A stretch of 5,290 nt of DNA from positions 1-5,290 of the forward strand of contig CAMYWS010000099.1 of NCBI GenBank assembly GCA_947302865.1. Reading direction: 5' to 3'. The notes under the pieces were generated by a model, which was given only the letters and a program-made list of their open reading frames with translations, did not search any database and was not told the DNA's origin. Of the stretch, positions 1 to 5,290 are shown piece by piece; the stretch's first letter is position 1; every line of letters starts with the position of its first letter. Source of the DNA: an uncultured Clostridia bacterium (GTDB taxonomy: Bacteria > Bacillota_A > Clostridia > Christensenellales > CAG-138). Made by a program: the position numbers and the translations under genes.

Positions 1-645
1 GAGAACATGCTCGGCACGAACCCGCTGACGATCGCGCTGCCGACCGACGAGGAATTCCCGTTCTGCATCGACTGCGCGACCTCCATCACGCAGCGCGGCA
101 AGATCGAGTACTATGCAAGAAACGACAAAGACACCCCCGCGGGCATGGTCATCGGCAGAGACGGCTCCGCCATGACCGACAGCAAGCAGATCCTCATCGA
201 CCTCACCAAAGGCGAAGCGGCGCTTGCACCGCTCGGCGGCATCGGCGAGGAGCTTGCCGGCTACAAGGGCTACGGCTACGCGACGGTCGTGGAGATCCTC
301 TCCGCGGCGCTGCAGGCGGGCAGCTATATGAAGATGCTCACAGGCATGGATGAGAACGGCAACAAGCGTCCGTATCATCTCGGTCACTTCTTTATCGCGA
401 TCGATCCCGAAGCGTTCATGGGGCTCGACACGTTCAAGAAGATCTGCGGCGACATCCTCCGCGCGCTGCGCAATTCCGAAAAGGCGCCGGGTCAGGAGCG
501 CATCTACACCGCGGGCGAAAAGGAATGGCTCGTGTGGCAGGACCGCAAGGACAAGGGCGTTCCCGTCAACGCGGCGGTGCAGAAGGAAATGATCGCCGTG
601 CGCGACGAGAAGCACCTTGACTATCATTTCTCCTTCGAGAAATAA
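1..645 (+). CDS. Ldh_2-family NAD(P)-dependent dehydrogenase, C-terminal part (5' end outside window)
   Basis: The frame is open from the first base (two codons precede the first Met) and stops at TAA 643-645. The 214 visible residues match the C-terminal ~60% of the malate/L-lactate/ureidoglycolate dehydrogenase family (Ldh_2), whose members are about 330-360 aa and use a non-Rossmann NAD(P) fold. Recognisable family blocks, in order, are GTNPLTIALPT, the DCATS segment followed by GKI, the PLGG...GYKGYG block with its VEILSAAL helix, GHFFIAIDPEAF, and the late AGEKEW...GVPVNAAV segment. Such enzymes interconvert 2-oxo and 2-hydroxy acids in the cytoplasm. The N-terminal catalytic residues lie outside the window, so substrate (malate, lactate, ureidoglycolate or other) cannot be assigned. 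The Met at position 7 sits inside a conserved block and is not the start. The gene ends in a strong terminator, so it is the last gene of its unit and is probably unrelated to the lipid-type operon downstream. Confidence 0.9.
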   Translation, partial: ENMLGTNPLTIALPTDEEFPFCIDCATSITQRGKIEYYARNDKDTPAGMVIGRDGSAMTDSKQILIDLTKGEAALAPLGGIGEELAGYKGYGYATVVEILSAALQAGSYMKMLTGMDENGNKRPYHLGHFFIAIDPEAFMGLDTFKKICGDILRALRNSEKAPGQERIYTAGEKEWLVWQDRKDKGVPVNAAVQKEMIAVRDEKHLDYHFSFEK

Positions 646-661
646 GCGAACGCATGGACAG

Positions 662-688
662 GCAGGCGCGATTTCGCGCCTGCTTTTT
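662..688 (+). terminator. Rho-independent terminator of the dehydrogenase gene
   Basis: A perfect 9-bp GC-rich stem (GCAGGCGCG at 662-670 with CGCGCCTGC at 675-683) closes an ATTT loop; an additional A-T pair is possible inside the loop. A run of five T (684-688) follows directly. It begins 17 bases after the dehydrogenase stop codon. The opposite strand lacks a T tract after the stem, so the terminator appears to act in the + direction only. Confidence 0.93.
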
Positions 689-723
689 ACATGTAACCGC
701 AGCGGGATCCGCACCGGACGCTT

Positions 724-735
724 TTCCGATCGGAA
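724..735. promoter_or_regulatory. Perfect 12-bp palindrome, possible operator
   Basis: TTCCGATCGGAA is its own reverse complement over all 12 bases. It lies in the non-coding spacer between the terminator and the operon promoter, 57 bases before the -35 box. A dimeric regulator site is possible, but no family-specific consensus was recognised and there is only one copy, so this is a weak call. Confidence 0.3.
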
Positions 736-761
736 CGTGCCGCGCACATTTGACGCGTACA

Positions 762-774
762 GACAAAGTTTGTC
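762..774. promoter_or_regulatory. GACAAA-g-TTTGTC inverted repeat upstream of the promoter, possible operator
   Basis: Six-base arms GACAAA and TTTGTC flank a single central base, ending 18 bases before the -35 box at 793. The arrangement would suit a small dimeric regulator such as a TetR-type protein, which often controls fatty-acid genes, but no regulator gene is visible. A six-T run at 777-782 follows, so a weak hairpin-plus-T structure is the alternative reading. The stem is short and A/T-rich, making a terminator role unlikely. Confidence 0.3.
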
Positions 775-792
775 CGTTTTTTGGGAAATATG

Positions 793-821
793 TTGATTCA
801 CAACTCGAAAAGCGTTATAAT
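793..821 (+). promoter_or_regulatory. Sigma-A/sigma-70 type promoter of the acyl-ligase/acyltransferase operon
   Basis: The -35 box is TTGATT (793-798, four of six consensus bases) and the -10 box is a perfect TATAAT (816-821), with an optimal 17-bp spacer. The surroundings are clearly more A/T-rich than the flanking genes. Transcription should start near 828, leaving a leader of about 29 bases before the ATG at 857, too short for a riboswitch. This is the only convincing promoter before the four overlapping genes and probably drives all of them. Confidence 0.85.
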
Positions 822-856
822 GGCAAAAGTAATTGTAATTTGGACGAGTGTTGTTT

Positions 857-2791
857 ATGACAGATCATCATATCGGTTCCTACCGTTCCATCGACGCCTT
901 TGTGCGTGATAAACTCGACGCGTTCCGCGCCGCCGGGTTTTCTTTCGATGCGCTTTTCGGGCTGATGTTCCGCGAAAAGGAAAACGTCCTCTACGAGCAG
1001 AGCGAAGGATATCGGATCCGCAAGACGACCTACGGCGAAGCGAAGGCGCACATTCTTTCCCGTGCCGCCGCATTGAAACAGGCGCTCGGGACGCTTCCCG
1101 AAAACGCTGTCGTCGGGCTCTGTCTCAACAACAGTCTCGACTGGATCGAGCTGTTCTGGGCGATCCTTGCCGCGGGCTTCCGTCCGCTGCTGATGAATCT
1201 GCGCCTGCCTGCGCCGCTGCTTGCGGGCGCATTGAGGATCGCGGACTGCCGGGCGGTCATTGCGGAACAGGGTGATTTTGCCTGTCCCGTGCTGCGTCCG
1301 GACGAGATCCCGTGCACCGGCGAGCCGATTGCGGCGCAGCCGTTCGGCACGGAGCTTCTCGTGATGTCCTCCGGCACGACTGAGAACGTCAAGGTCTGCG
1401 CGTACGGCGCGGAGGAGTTCTTTTACCAGATCTGCGACAGTTACGGGATCATCCGGGAACAGCCGCTGATCAAAAAGCATTTTGAGGGGAATCTCAAGCT
1501 TCTGACCTTCCTTCCCTTCTACCACGTGTTCGGCCTGATCGCGATGTATATCTGGTTCGGGTTCTTTTCGCGCACGTTCGTGCATCTTTCCGACCTCTCC
1601 CCCTCCACCATCGTCAACACGATCCGCCGGCACAAGGTCACGCACATCTTTGCCGTGCCGCTTTTCTGGGAGAAGGTCTGCGAGCAGGCAAAGAAGGAGA
1701 TCGGAAACCGCGGCGAAAAGACCGCGGCGAAGTTCGACCGCGCGCTGGCTTTGACGCAGAAGCTGCCCCGCCCTCTTTCCGCGGCGTTCTCGAAGCTTGC
1801 GTTCCGCGAGGTGCGGGACAATCTGTTCGGGAATTCCATCGTCTATATGATCTCGGGCGGGAGCTTTCTGGATCCCGCCGTGCATGCGTTTTTCAACGGG
1901 ATCGGATATCCGCTCGCGAACGGGTACGGCATGACCGAGATCGGGATTACGTCGGTCGAGCTGTCCGCAGACAGGAAATACCTGCGTCTCGGCTGCGTCG
2001 GAAAGCCGATGCAGAATGTCGAATACCGCATAAATGAGAAAGCCGAACTGCTCGTGCGCGGTCTCGTGACCGCAAAATACGTGCTGACCTCCGAGGGACG
2101 GACGGACCGTTCCGGGTGGTTCAATACGCACGATCTCGCGGAATGCGTCGATGGCCATTACCGGATCCTTGGCCGCACGGACGACCTCATCGTCGGCGCA
2201 AACGGCGAAAACCTGAATCCGAACGCCGTCGAACCGCTTCTTCGTACGGACGGGACGGAGATCTGTCTTATCCCCGCAGGCGACGGCGGAAGATCCTCCG
2301 CCGTGCTGCTGGTCGGCATGAACCGCATGACCACCGCGGAAGCCGCAAAGAAGCTGCTCGACGCGATCGCCGAACGGATCGACCGCGCAAATCTTGCCGG
2401 TACGATCTCACGTATCGTTCCGGTCGAGGGCCCGCTGATGGCGACGGACGATTTCAAGCTGAACCGGGTCCGCCTGCGCCGCGACTTTGCTTCCGGCGCG
2501 CTGCGTCCGCTCGATTTTTCACGAAAACAGGACGACACGAAGACCGACGCGCTTCTTGAACGCATCCGCGCCGTCGTCGCTTCCGCCGTGAACCGTCGCG
2601 AAGACGAGATCGCCTTCGACGCCGATTTCTTCCTCGATCTCGGCGGCACAAGTCTCGATTATTTCGCCATGCTGACGAAGCTTCGTGACGAGTTCGAAGC
2701 GCCGTTCCCGCTGGATGAGACCGGGCTGAAGACCGTCCGCAGCATCGCCGACTACGTTCGCAGGGAGAAAGGCGGCGATCTTCGGGTATGA
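857..2791 (+). CDS. AMP-forming acyl ligase (ANL superfamily) with fused C-terminal acyl/peptidyl carrier domain
   Basis: A 644-aa protein. Residues ~35-545 form an adenylate-forming ligase: P-loop SSGTTENVK (171-179), FYHVFG (221-226), NGYGMTE (355-361), THD (424-426, for the usual TGD), YRILGRTDD (435-443), GENLNP (450-455) and FKLNR with the likely catalytic Lys534. Residues ~562-640 form a carrier domain with DLGGTSLDYF and Ser599 as the expected phosphopantetheine site. By family knowledge it should activate a carboxylic acid with ATP and could load it on its own carrier arm. No condensation, thioesterase or reductase domain is present, so it is not a complete NRPS module. The P-loop is unusual: Glu176 replaces the usual Gly. 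ATG 857 is chosen over GTG 848 and TTG 851, with weak SD-like GGACGAG at 842-848; the upstream codons have little room for a binding site. It is first in the operon and overlaps the next gene by 4 bases. Two acyltransferase neighbours favour a fatty-acid substrate, but this is inference. Confidence 0.87.
   Translation: MTDHHIGSYRSIDAFVRDKLDAFRAAGFSFDALFGLMFREKENVLYEQSEGYRIRKTTYGEAKAHILSRAAALKQALGTLPENAVVGLCLNNSLDWIELFWAILAAGFRPLLMNLRLPAPLLAGALRIADCRAVIAEQGDFACPVLRPDEIPCTGEPIAAQPFGTELLVMSSGTTENVKVCAYGAEEFFYQICDSYGIIREQPLIKKHFEGNLKLLTFLPFYHVFGLIAMYIWFGFFSRTFVHLSDLSPSTIVNTIRRHKVTHIFAVPLFWEKVCEQAKKEIGNRGEKTAAKFDRALALTQKLPRPLSAAFSKLAFREVRDNLFGNSIVYMISGGSFLDPAVHAFFNGIGYPLANGYGMTEIGITSVELSADRKYLRLGCVGKPMQNVEYRINEKAELLVRGLVTAKYVLTSEGRTDRSGWFNTHDLAECVDGHYRILGRTDDLIVGANGENLNPNAVEPLLRTDGTEICLIPAGDGGRSSAVLLVGMNRMTTAEAAKKLLDAIAERIDRANLAGTISRIVPVEGPLMATDDFKLNRVRLRRDFASGALRPLDFSRKQDDTKTDALLERIRAVVASAVNRREDEIAFDADFFLDLGGTSLDYFAMLTKLRDEFEAPFPLDETGLKTVRSIADYVRREKGGDLRV
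2540..2776 (+). other. Carrier (phosphopantetheine-binding) domain inside the first ligase
   Basis: This covers residues ~562-640 of the ligase gene. The helix-loop pattern RIRAVVASAVN...FFLDLGGTSLDYFAMLTKL...IADYVR is that of acyl/peptidyl carrier proteins. Ser599 (codon AGT, 2651-2653) occupies the conserved GGxS position modified by a phosphopantetheinyl transferase. Residues ~549-561, a short polar stretch including SRKQDDTKTD, look like the linker from the ligase domain. Confidence 0.88.
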
Positions 2792-3432
2792 TCGGACTGT
2801 TCAACTGGTTTGTGAAGATCACCGGCTGGCCTGTGCAGTTTTTGTGTTTCCGGACAAAGATCCTTTACGAGGACAAAACGGTGCAGGGACGGCATATCGA
2901 AAAAGACGCGATCGTGATTTCGAATCACACGTCGATCTTCGACTACGCGGTCTATCTGTTCGTATTTTATACGCGCACGCTGCGCTTTCAGATGGCGGAG
3001 GTGCTGTATGAAAAGCCGCTGCTCGCATTGCTTTTGCACTGTCTCGGCGGGATCCGCGTCGACCGGAACGCGCATGATTTCGGGTTCATGCCGAAGTCGC
3101 TTTCGATCCTTTCGCGCGGGGGCGTTGTCGGGATCTTTCCGGAAAGCCGCCTGCCCCTGCCGGGCGAGGAACGTCCCCTGCCGTTCAAAGTGAGCGCGGC
3201 GTATCTGGCGCTTACAAGCGGGTCGAAGATCATACCCGTTGTGACGAACGGATCGTATTTTTGCCGCAAGCGCGCCCGCGTTCTGATCGGAAAGCCGATT
3301 CTTGCCTCCGATCTGTTGGAGGACGGCGCCGACGAAACGGAGAATCTTGCCATCGTTTCCGAACGGCTTCGGGAACGGATCATCGCTTTGGAGAAACTGC
3401 TGTATGGAACAGAAACGAACGAATCGCGCTAA
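2788..3432 (+). CDS. PlsC-like lysophospholipid/glycerol-phosphate acyltransferase (LPLAT family), first copy
   Basis: A 214-aa protein, somewhat shorter than the ~240 aa typical of PlsC. The catalytic HX4D motif is NHTSIFD (His47, Asp52). Motif II is GGIRVDRN (87-94), motif III is IFPESRLP (116-123) and motif IV is IIPVV (148-152). The family transfers an acyl chain from acyl-CoA or acyl-ACP to a glycerol-phosphate or lysophospholipid hydroxyl at the inner membrane face. Motif III has Ser120 where FPEG is usual, although Glu119 and Arg121 remain. The hydrophobic N-terminus (residues 1-20) probably gives peripheral membrane attachment. The start overlaps the preceding stop as ATGA with no good SD at normal spacing, implying translational coupling to the ligase. 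Acting 1-acylglycerol-3-phosphate acyltransferase is possible, but with two divergent copies in one operon the acceptor is uncertain. Confidence 0.88.
   Translation: MIGLFNWFVKITGWPVQFLCFRTKILYEDKTVQGRHIEKDAIVISNHTSIFDYAVYLFVFYTRTLRFQMAEVLYEKPLLALLLHCLGGIRVDRNAHDFGFMPKSLSILSRGGVVGIFPESRLPLPGEERPLPFKVSAAYLALTSGSKIIPVVTNGSYFCRKRARVLIGKPILASDLLEDGADETENLAIVSERLRERIIALEKLLYGTETNESR
3390..3394 (+). promoter_or_regulatory. Ribosome binding site of the second acyltransferase
   Basis: GGAGA sits nine bases before ATG 3404, inside the end of the first acyltransferase gene. It supports this ATG over the in-frame TTG at 3302, which would add 34 residues of low-complexity Arg/Pro/Cys sequence outside the conserved fold. 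Confidence 0.65.
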
Positions 3433-4084
3433 GCTGTTTTCGCTGCGATATCTCGTATACGATTTCGTCAAGCTGTCCGCCGCGCTTCCCGGCATGATCT
3501 GGCTGCGTCCGCGCTGGCGGTTTGAATCGAAAGCCGCAAAAAAGCCGATCCGCGGCGGCGCGCTGCTGATCTCGAACCATGACGGCTTCTTTGATCCGGT
3601 CAACGTGATGTTTGCGGTCTGGTACCGGCGGCATCACTTCGTCTGCGGCAAGGAATTCTTTGAATCAAAGGCGCGCTGGTGGTTCGAACGGTTTCTCTGT
3701 ATCCCGATCGACCGGCAGAACTTCAGCTTCGGCTCGCTTCGGGAGATCACCGACGAACTCAAGAGCGGCTCGCTCGTGTCCATCTTTCCGGAAGGCCACA
3801 TCAACGACGGCAGCGGCGACCTTTCCGCGTTCAAGTCCGGTCCCGTGCTGATCGCCCTGCAGGGCAAAGCGCCGATCGTGCCGATCTACGTGAAACCGAG
3901 AGCGCATTTCTATAACCGCATGACTTTCGTCATCGGAGAACCGATCGATCTCTACGCGCGGTACGGGAAGCGCCCGCCGATGTCCGAGATCGACGCCGTC
4001 GCCGAAGAGCTTCGGCAAAAAGAAGAAGAATTAAAGCAGATCGCTTATCAAAGCAGGAGGAAAACCGATGCAGACACCAAGTAA
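3404..4084 (+). CDS. PlsC-like acyltransferase (LPLAT family), second, divergent copy
   Basis: A 226-aa protein with complete LPLAT motifs: SNHDGFFD with the HX4D pair His59/Asp64, motif II IPIDRQN (100-106), motif III IFPEGHIND (127-135) followed by FKSG (143-146), and motif IV IVPIYV (158-163). Unlike its neighbour, motif III keeps the normal FPEG. Outside the motifs the two copies show little similarity by eye, so they are probably different subfamilies rather than a recent duplication. The charged C-terminal helix (about 195-222, rich in Glu, Lys and Arg) could contact the membrane or a partner; this is inference. The gene overlaps the first acyltransferase by 29 bases and the next ligase by 17. 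It probably acylates a lysolipid or another hydroxyl acceptor with acyl groups supplied by the flanking ligases, but the acceptor is unknown. Confidence 0.88.
   Translation: MEQKRTNRAKLFSLRYLVYDFVKLSAALPGMIWLRPRWRFESKAAKKPIRGGALLISNHDGFFDPVNVMFAVWYRRHHFVCGKEFFESKARWWFERFLCIPIDRQNFSFGSLREITDELKSGSLVSIFPEGHINDGSGDLSAFKSGPVLIALQGKAPIVPIYVKPRAHFYNRMTFVIGEPIDLYARYGKRPPMSEIDAVAEELRQKEEELKQIAYQSRRKTDADTK
4055..4060 (+). promoter_or_regulatory. Consensus ribosome binding site of the second ligase
   Basis: A perfect AGGAGG lies seven bases before ATG 4068, within the 3' end of the second acyltransferase gene. It fixes the start of the downstream ligase and suggests strong independent initiation despite the 17-base gene overlap. 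Confidence 0.92.
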
Positions 4085-5290
4085 AGAGATCTTTCGCAAA
4101 TACACGGACGAACAGACGTTCGAGCGCATCCGGGAATTTTCGACCGTTTCCGCGATGTGGGAGCATTGCGTAAACGAGTATCCGGACGCGACGGCGATCG
4201 TCGACGAAGGAAAATCCAGAAGCTTTTCGGAGCTGGAAGCGGACGCTGCGGGCTTCCGCACGCTTCTCCGCGACTGCCCGGTCGGCACGCGCGTCGCGAT
4301 CTTCGCCGCGAACTCTTACGACTTCGTCAAGGCGTACCTTGCCGTCGTGACCTCCGGCGCGACCGCCGCGATCTTCCCCGCGCATCTTCCCGCGGAAGCC
4401 GTTTTCGGCTGCTGCATGATGTTCGGCATCAAAAAGCTCGTCTATCAGGCGGATTTCGAGCCGCGTCTCGCGATCGTCAAGGCAAAGCGGCCGGACATCG
4501 CACTGATCCCCGCCGACGCCGTTTCCGACGAAAAAACGCCGCTCGTGCACTGCGAGCCGAAAACGCCGTGCGCGATCGTCTTTACAGGCGGTACGACCGG
4601 CAGGAGCAAGGGCGCGCTTCTTTCGAACGACGCGGTGATGCAGGGCACGATCAACGGCTGCTACGGCTATCCGGACGTGTTCGGTCAGCGCTATCTGCTG
4701 GTACTGCCGCTTTCGCACGTGTTCGGTCTGATCCGCAACCTCATGACCTCGCTCTATACGGGCAGCGCGCTGTATATCTGCCGCAACAACAAGGACATGT
4801 TCCGCGACGTCGCCGTTTTCCGTCCGACAATCATGGTCATCGTGCCGGCGCTTGCCGAAATGGCGCTGACTCTTTCCAAAAAATTCGGGCGCAACATGCT
4901 CGGCGCGGACCTCAAAACCATCATCTGCGGCGCGGCGCCGGTGTCGCCGTTCCTCGTCAAAGAATATGACAGACTCGGCATCAAGCTGCTGCCCGGCTAC
5001 GGTCTCACCGAGTCCGCAAACCTCGTCTCCGGCAATCCGGAAAGTCTTGCACGGCCCGACTCCGTCGGCCTTCCGTTCCCGAATCAACAGATCCGGGTCG
5101 AAAACGGCGAGCTGTGGCTGAAAGGCCGCAACATGATGGAGGGCTACGTCGGCGTCGAAGAGCCCGACGCCTATGAGGACGGCTGGTTCCGTACCGGCGA
5201 TCTCGTGCGGTTCGACGAGGACGGCTATCTCTACATCACCGGCCGCATCAAGGAGATCATCGTTCTGCCGAACGGCGAAAACGTCTCCCC
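4068..5290 (+). CDS. AMP-forming acyl-CoA/acyl-ACP synthetase-like ligase (3' end outside window)
   Basis: The frame is open from ATG 4068 to the window edge: 407 whole codons plus two bases. It is an ANL-superfamily ligase with canonical motifs: P-loop TGGTTGRSKG (173-182), LSHVFG (215-220), CGAAP (287-291), GYGLTE (310-315), WFRTGD (373-378), then the hinge region GRIKEIIVLPNGENVS (392-407). It should form an acyl-adenylate from ATP and a carboxylic acid, then a thioester with CoA, ACP or pantetheine. The HVFG block and the FACS-like KEIIVLPNGEN segment fit long- or medium-chain acyl-CoA/ACP synthetases, but the substrate is not decided. The missing part should hold the rest of the small C-terminal domain, including the catalytic Lys, and perhaps an extra domain. 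Unlike the first ligase, its P-loop and TGD motif are normal, so it is the more orthodox enzyme. Confidence 0.9.
   Translation, partial: MQTPSKEIFRKYTDEQTFERIREFSTVSAMWEHCVNEYPDATAIVDEGKSRSFSELEADAAGFRTLLRDCPVGTRVAIFAANSYDFVKAYLAVVTSGATAAIFPAHLPAEAVFGCCMMFGIKKLVYQADFEPRLAIVKAKRPDIALIPADAVSDEKTPLVHCEPKTPCAIVFTGGTTGRSKGALLSNDAVMQGTINGCYGYPDVFGQRYLLVLPLSHVFGLIRNLMTSLYTGSALYICRNNKDMFRDVAVFRPTIMVIVPALAEMALTLSKKFGRNMLGADLKTIICGAAPVSPFLVKEYDRLGIKLLPGYGLTESANLVSGNPESLARPDSVGLPFPNQQIRVENGELWLKGRNMMEGYVGVEEPDAYEDGWFRTGDLVRFDEDGYLYITGRIKEIIVLPNGENVS

Noticed and set aside
750..755. TTGACG as a second -35 box
   Set aside because: No acceptable -10 sequence lies 16-18 bases downstream, and it is too far from the TATAAT at 816.
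762..782. The GACAAA/TTTGTC repeat plus six T as a second terminator
   Set aside because: The usable stem is only about five mostly A/T pairs with a 3-base loop and two bases before the T run; a far stronger terminator lies just upstream.
654..860. A small 68-codon open frame in the spacer
   Set aside because: It reads straight through the terminator, both palindromes and the promoter, has no SD, and its composition does not look like a protein.
815..2158. A 447-codon open frame on the minus strand opposite the first ligase
   Set aside because: It lies opposite a gene with clear family motifs, its product is a low-complexity Arg/Glu/Asp-rich sequence with no recognisable domain, and it ends across the promoter region. 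Long antisense open frames are common in GC-rich genes.
857..2791. The first ligase as a full NRPS module
   Set aside because: Only adenylation and carrier domains are present. There is no condensation, thioesterase or reductase domain, and the neighbours are lipid-type acyltransferases.
3302..3403. A longer N-terminus for the second acyltransferase from TTG 3302
   Set aside because: The extra residues are Arg/Pro/Cys-rich translation of the first acyltransferase gene in another frame; ATG 3404 has a well-spaced GGAGA.
4157..4969. A 270-codon open frame on the + strand in a different frame from the second ligase
   Set aside because: The product is an Arg-rich sequence without domain signals. 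The ligase frame from ATG 4068 has a consensus SD and all ANL motifs over the same DNA.
3930..5087. A 385-codon open frame on the minus strand opposite the second ligase
   Set aside because: Arg/Asp/Ala-rich shadow of the real ligase frame with no motifs; it also runs across the boundary between two well-supported + strand genes.

Overview
The window is GC-rich, densely packed bacterial DNA with every supported gene on the + strand. A near-perfect sigma-A/sigma-70 promoter, a consensus AGGAGG ribosome binding site and the style of the proteins suggest an uncultured GC-rich member of the Bacillota (Clostridia-like, perhaps gut-associated). That placement is inference from style; no marker gene is present.

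Layout. (1) Positions 1-645 hold the C-terminal part of an Ldh_2-family NAD(P)-dependent dehydrogenase (malate/lactate/ureidoglycolate dehydrogenase type). It ends in a strong intrinsic terminator at 662-688. (2) The spacer 646-856 holds that terminator, two palindromes and a promoter (TTGATT, 17 bp, TATAAT) that starts a new transcription unit. (3) From 857 to the right edge runs a tightly overlapping four-gene operon: an AMP-forming acyl ligase fused to a C-terminal phosphopantetheine carrier domain (857-2791); two different small PlsC/LPLAT-type acyltransferases (2788-3432 and 3404-4084); and a second AMP-forming acyl-CoA/acyl-ACP synthetase-like ligase, cut by the window end (4068-5290+). 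Successive genes overlap by 4, 29 and 17 bases, so they are almost certainly co-transcribed and probably translationally coupled.

Working together (inference). The two ligases would activate carboxylic acids, probably fatty acids, as acyl-adenylates. The first carries its own carrier domain and could load the acyl group onto its own pantetheine arm. The two acyltransferases would then pass acyl groups to a lysophospholipid, glycerol-phosphate or another polar acceptor at the membrane. The logic recalls the bacterial Aas protein (acyltransferase plus acyl-ACP synthetase in one chain), but here the parts are split, duplicated and combined with a built-in carrier domain. The operon is the most interesting item in the window. 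Its substrate and product cannot be read from the sequence, and the operon may continue to the right.
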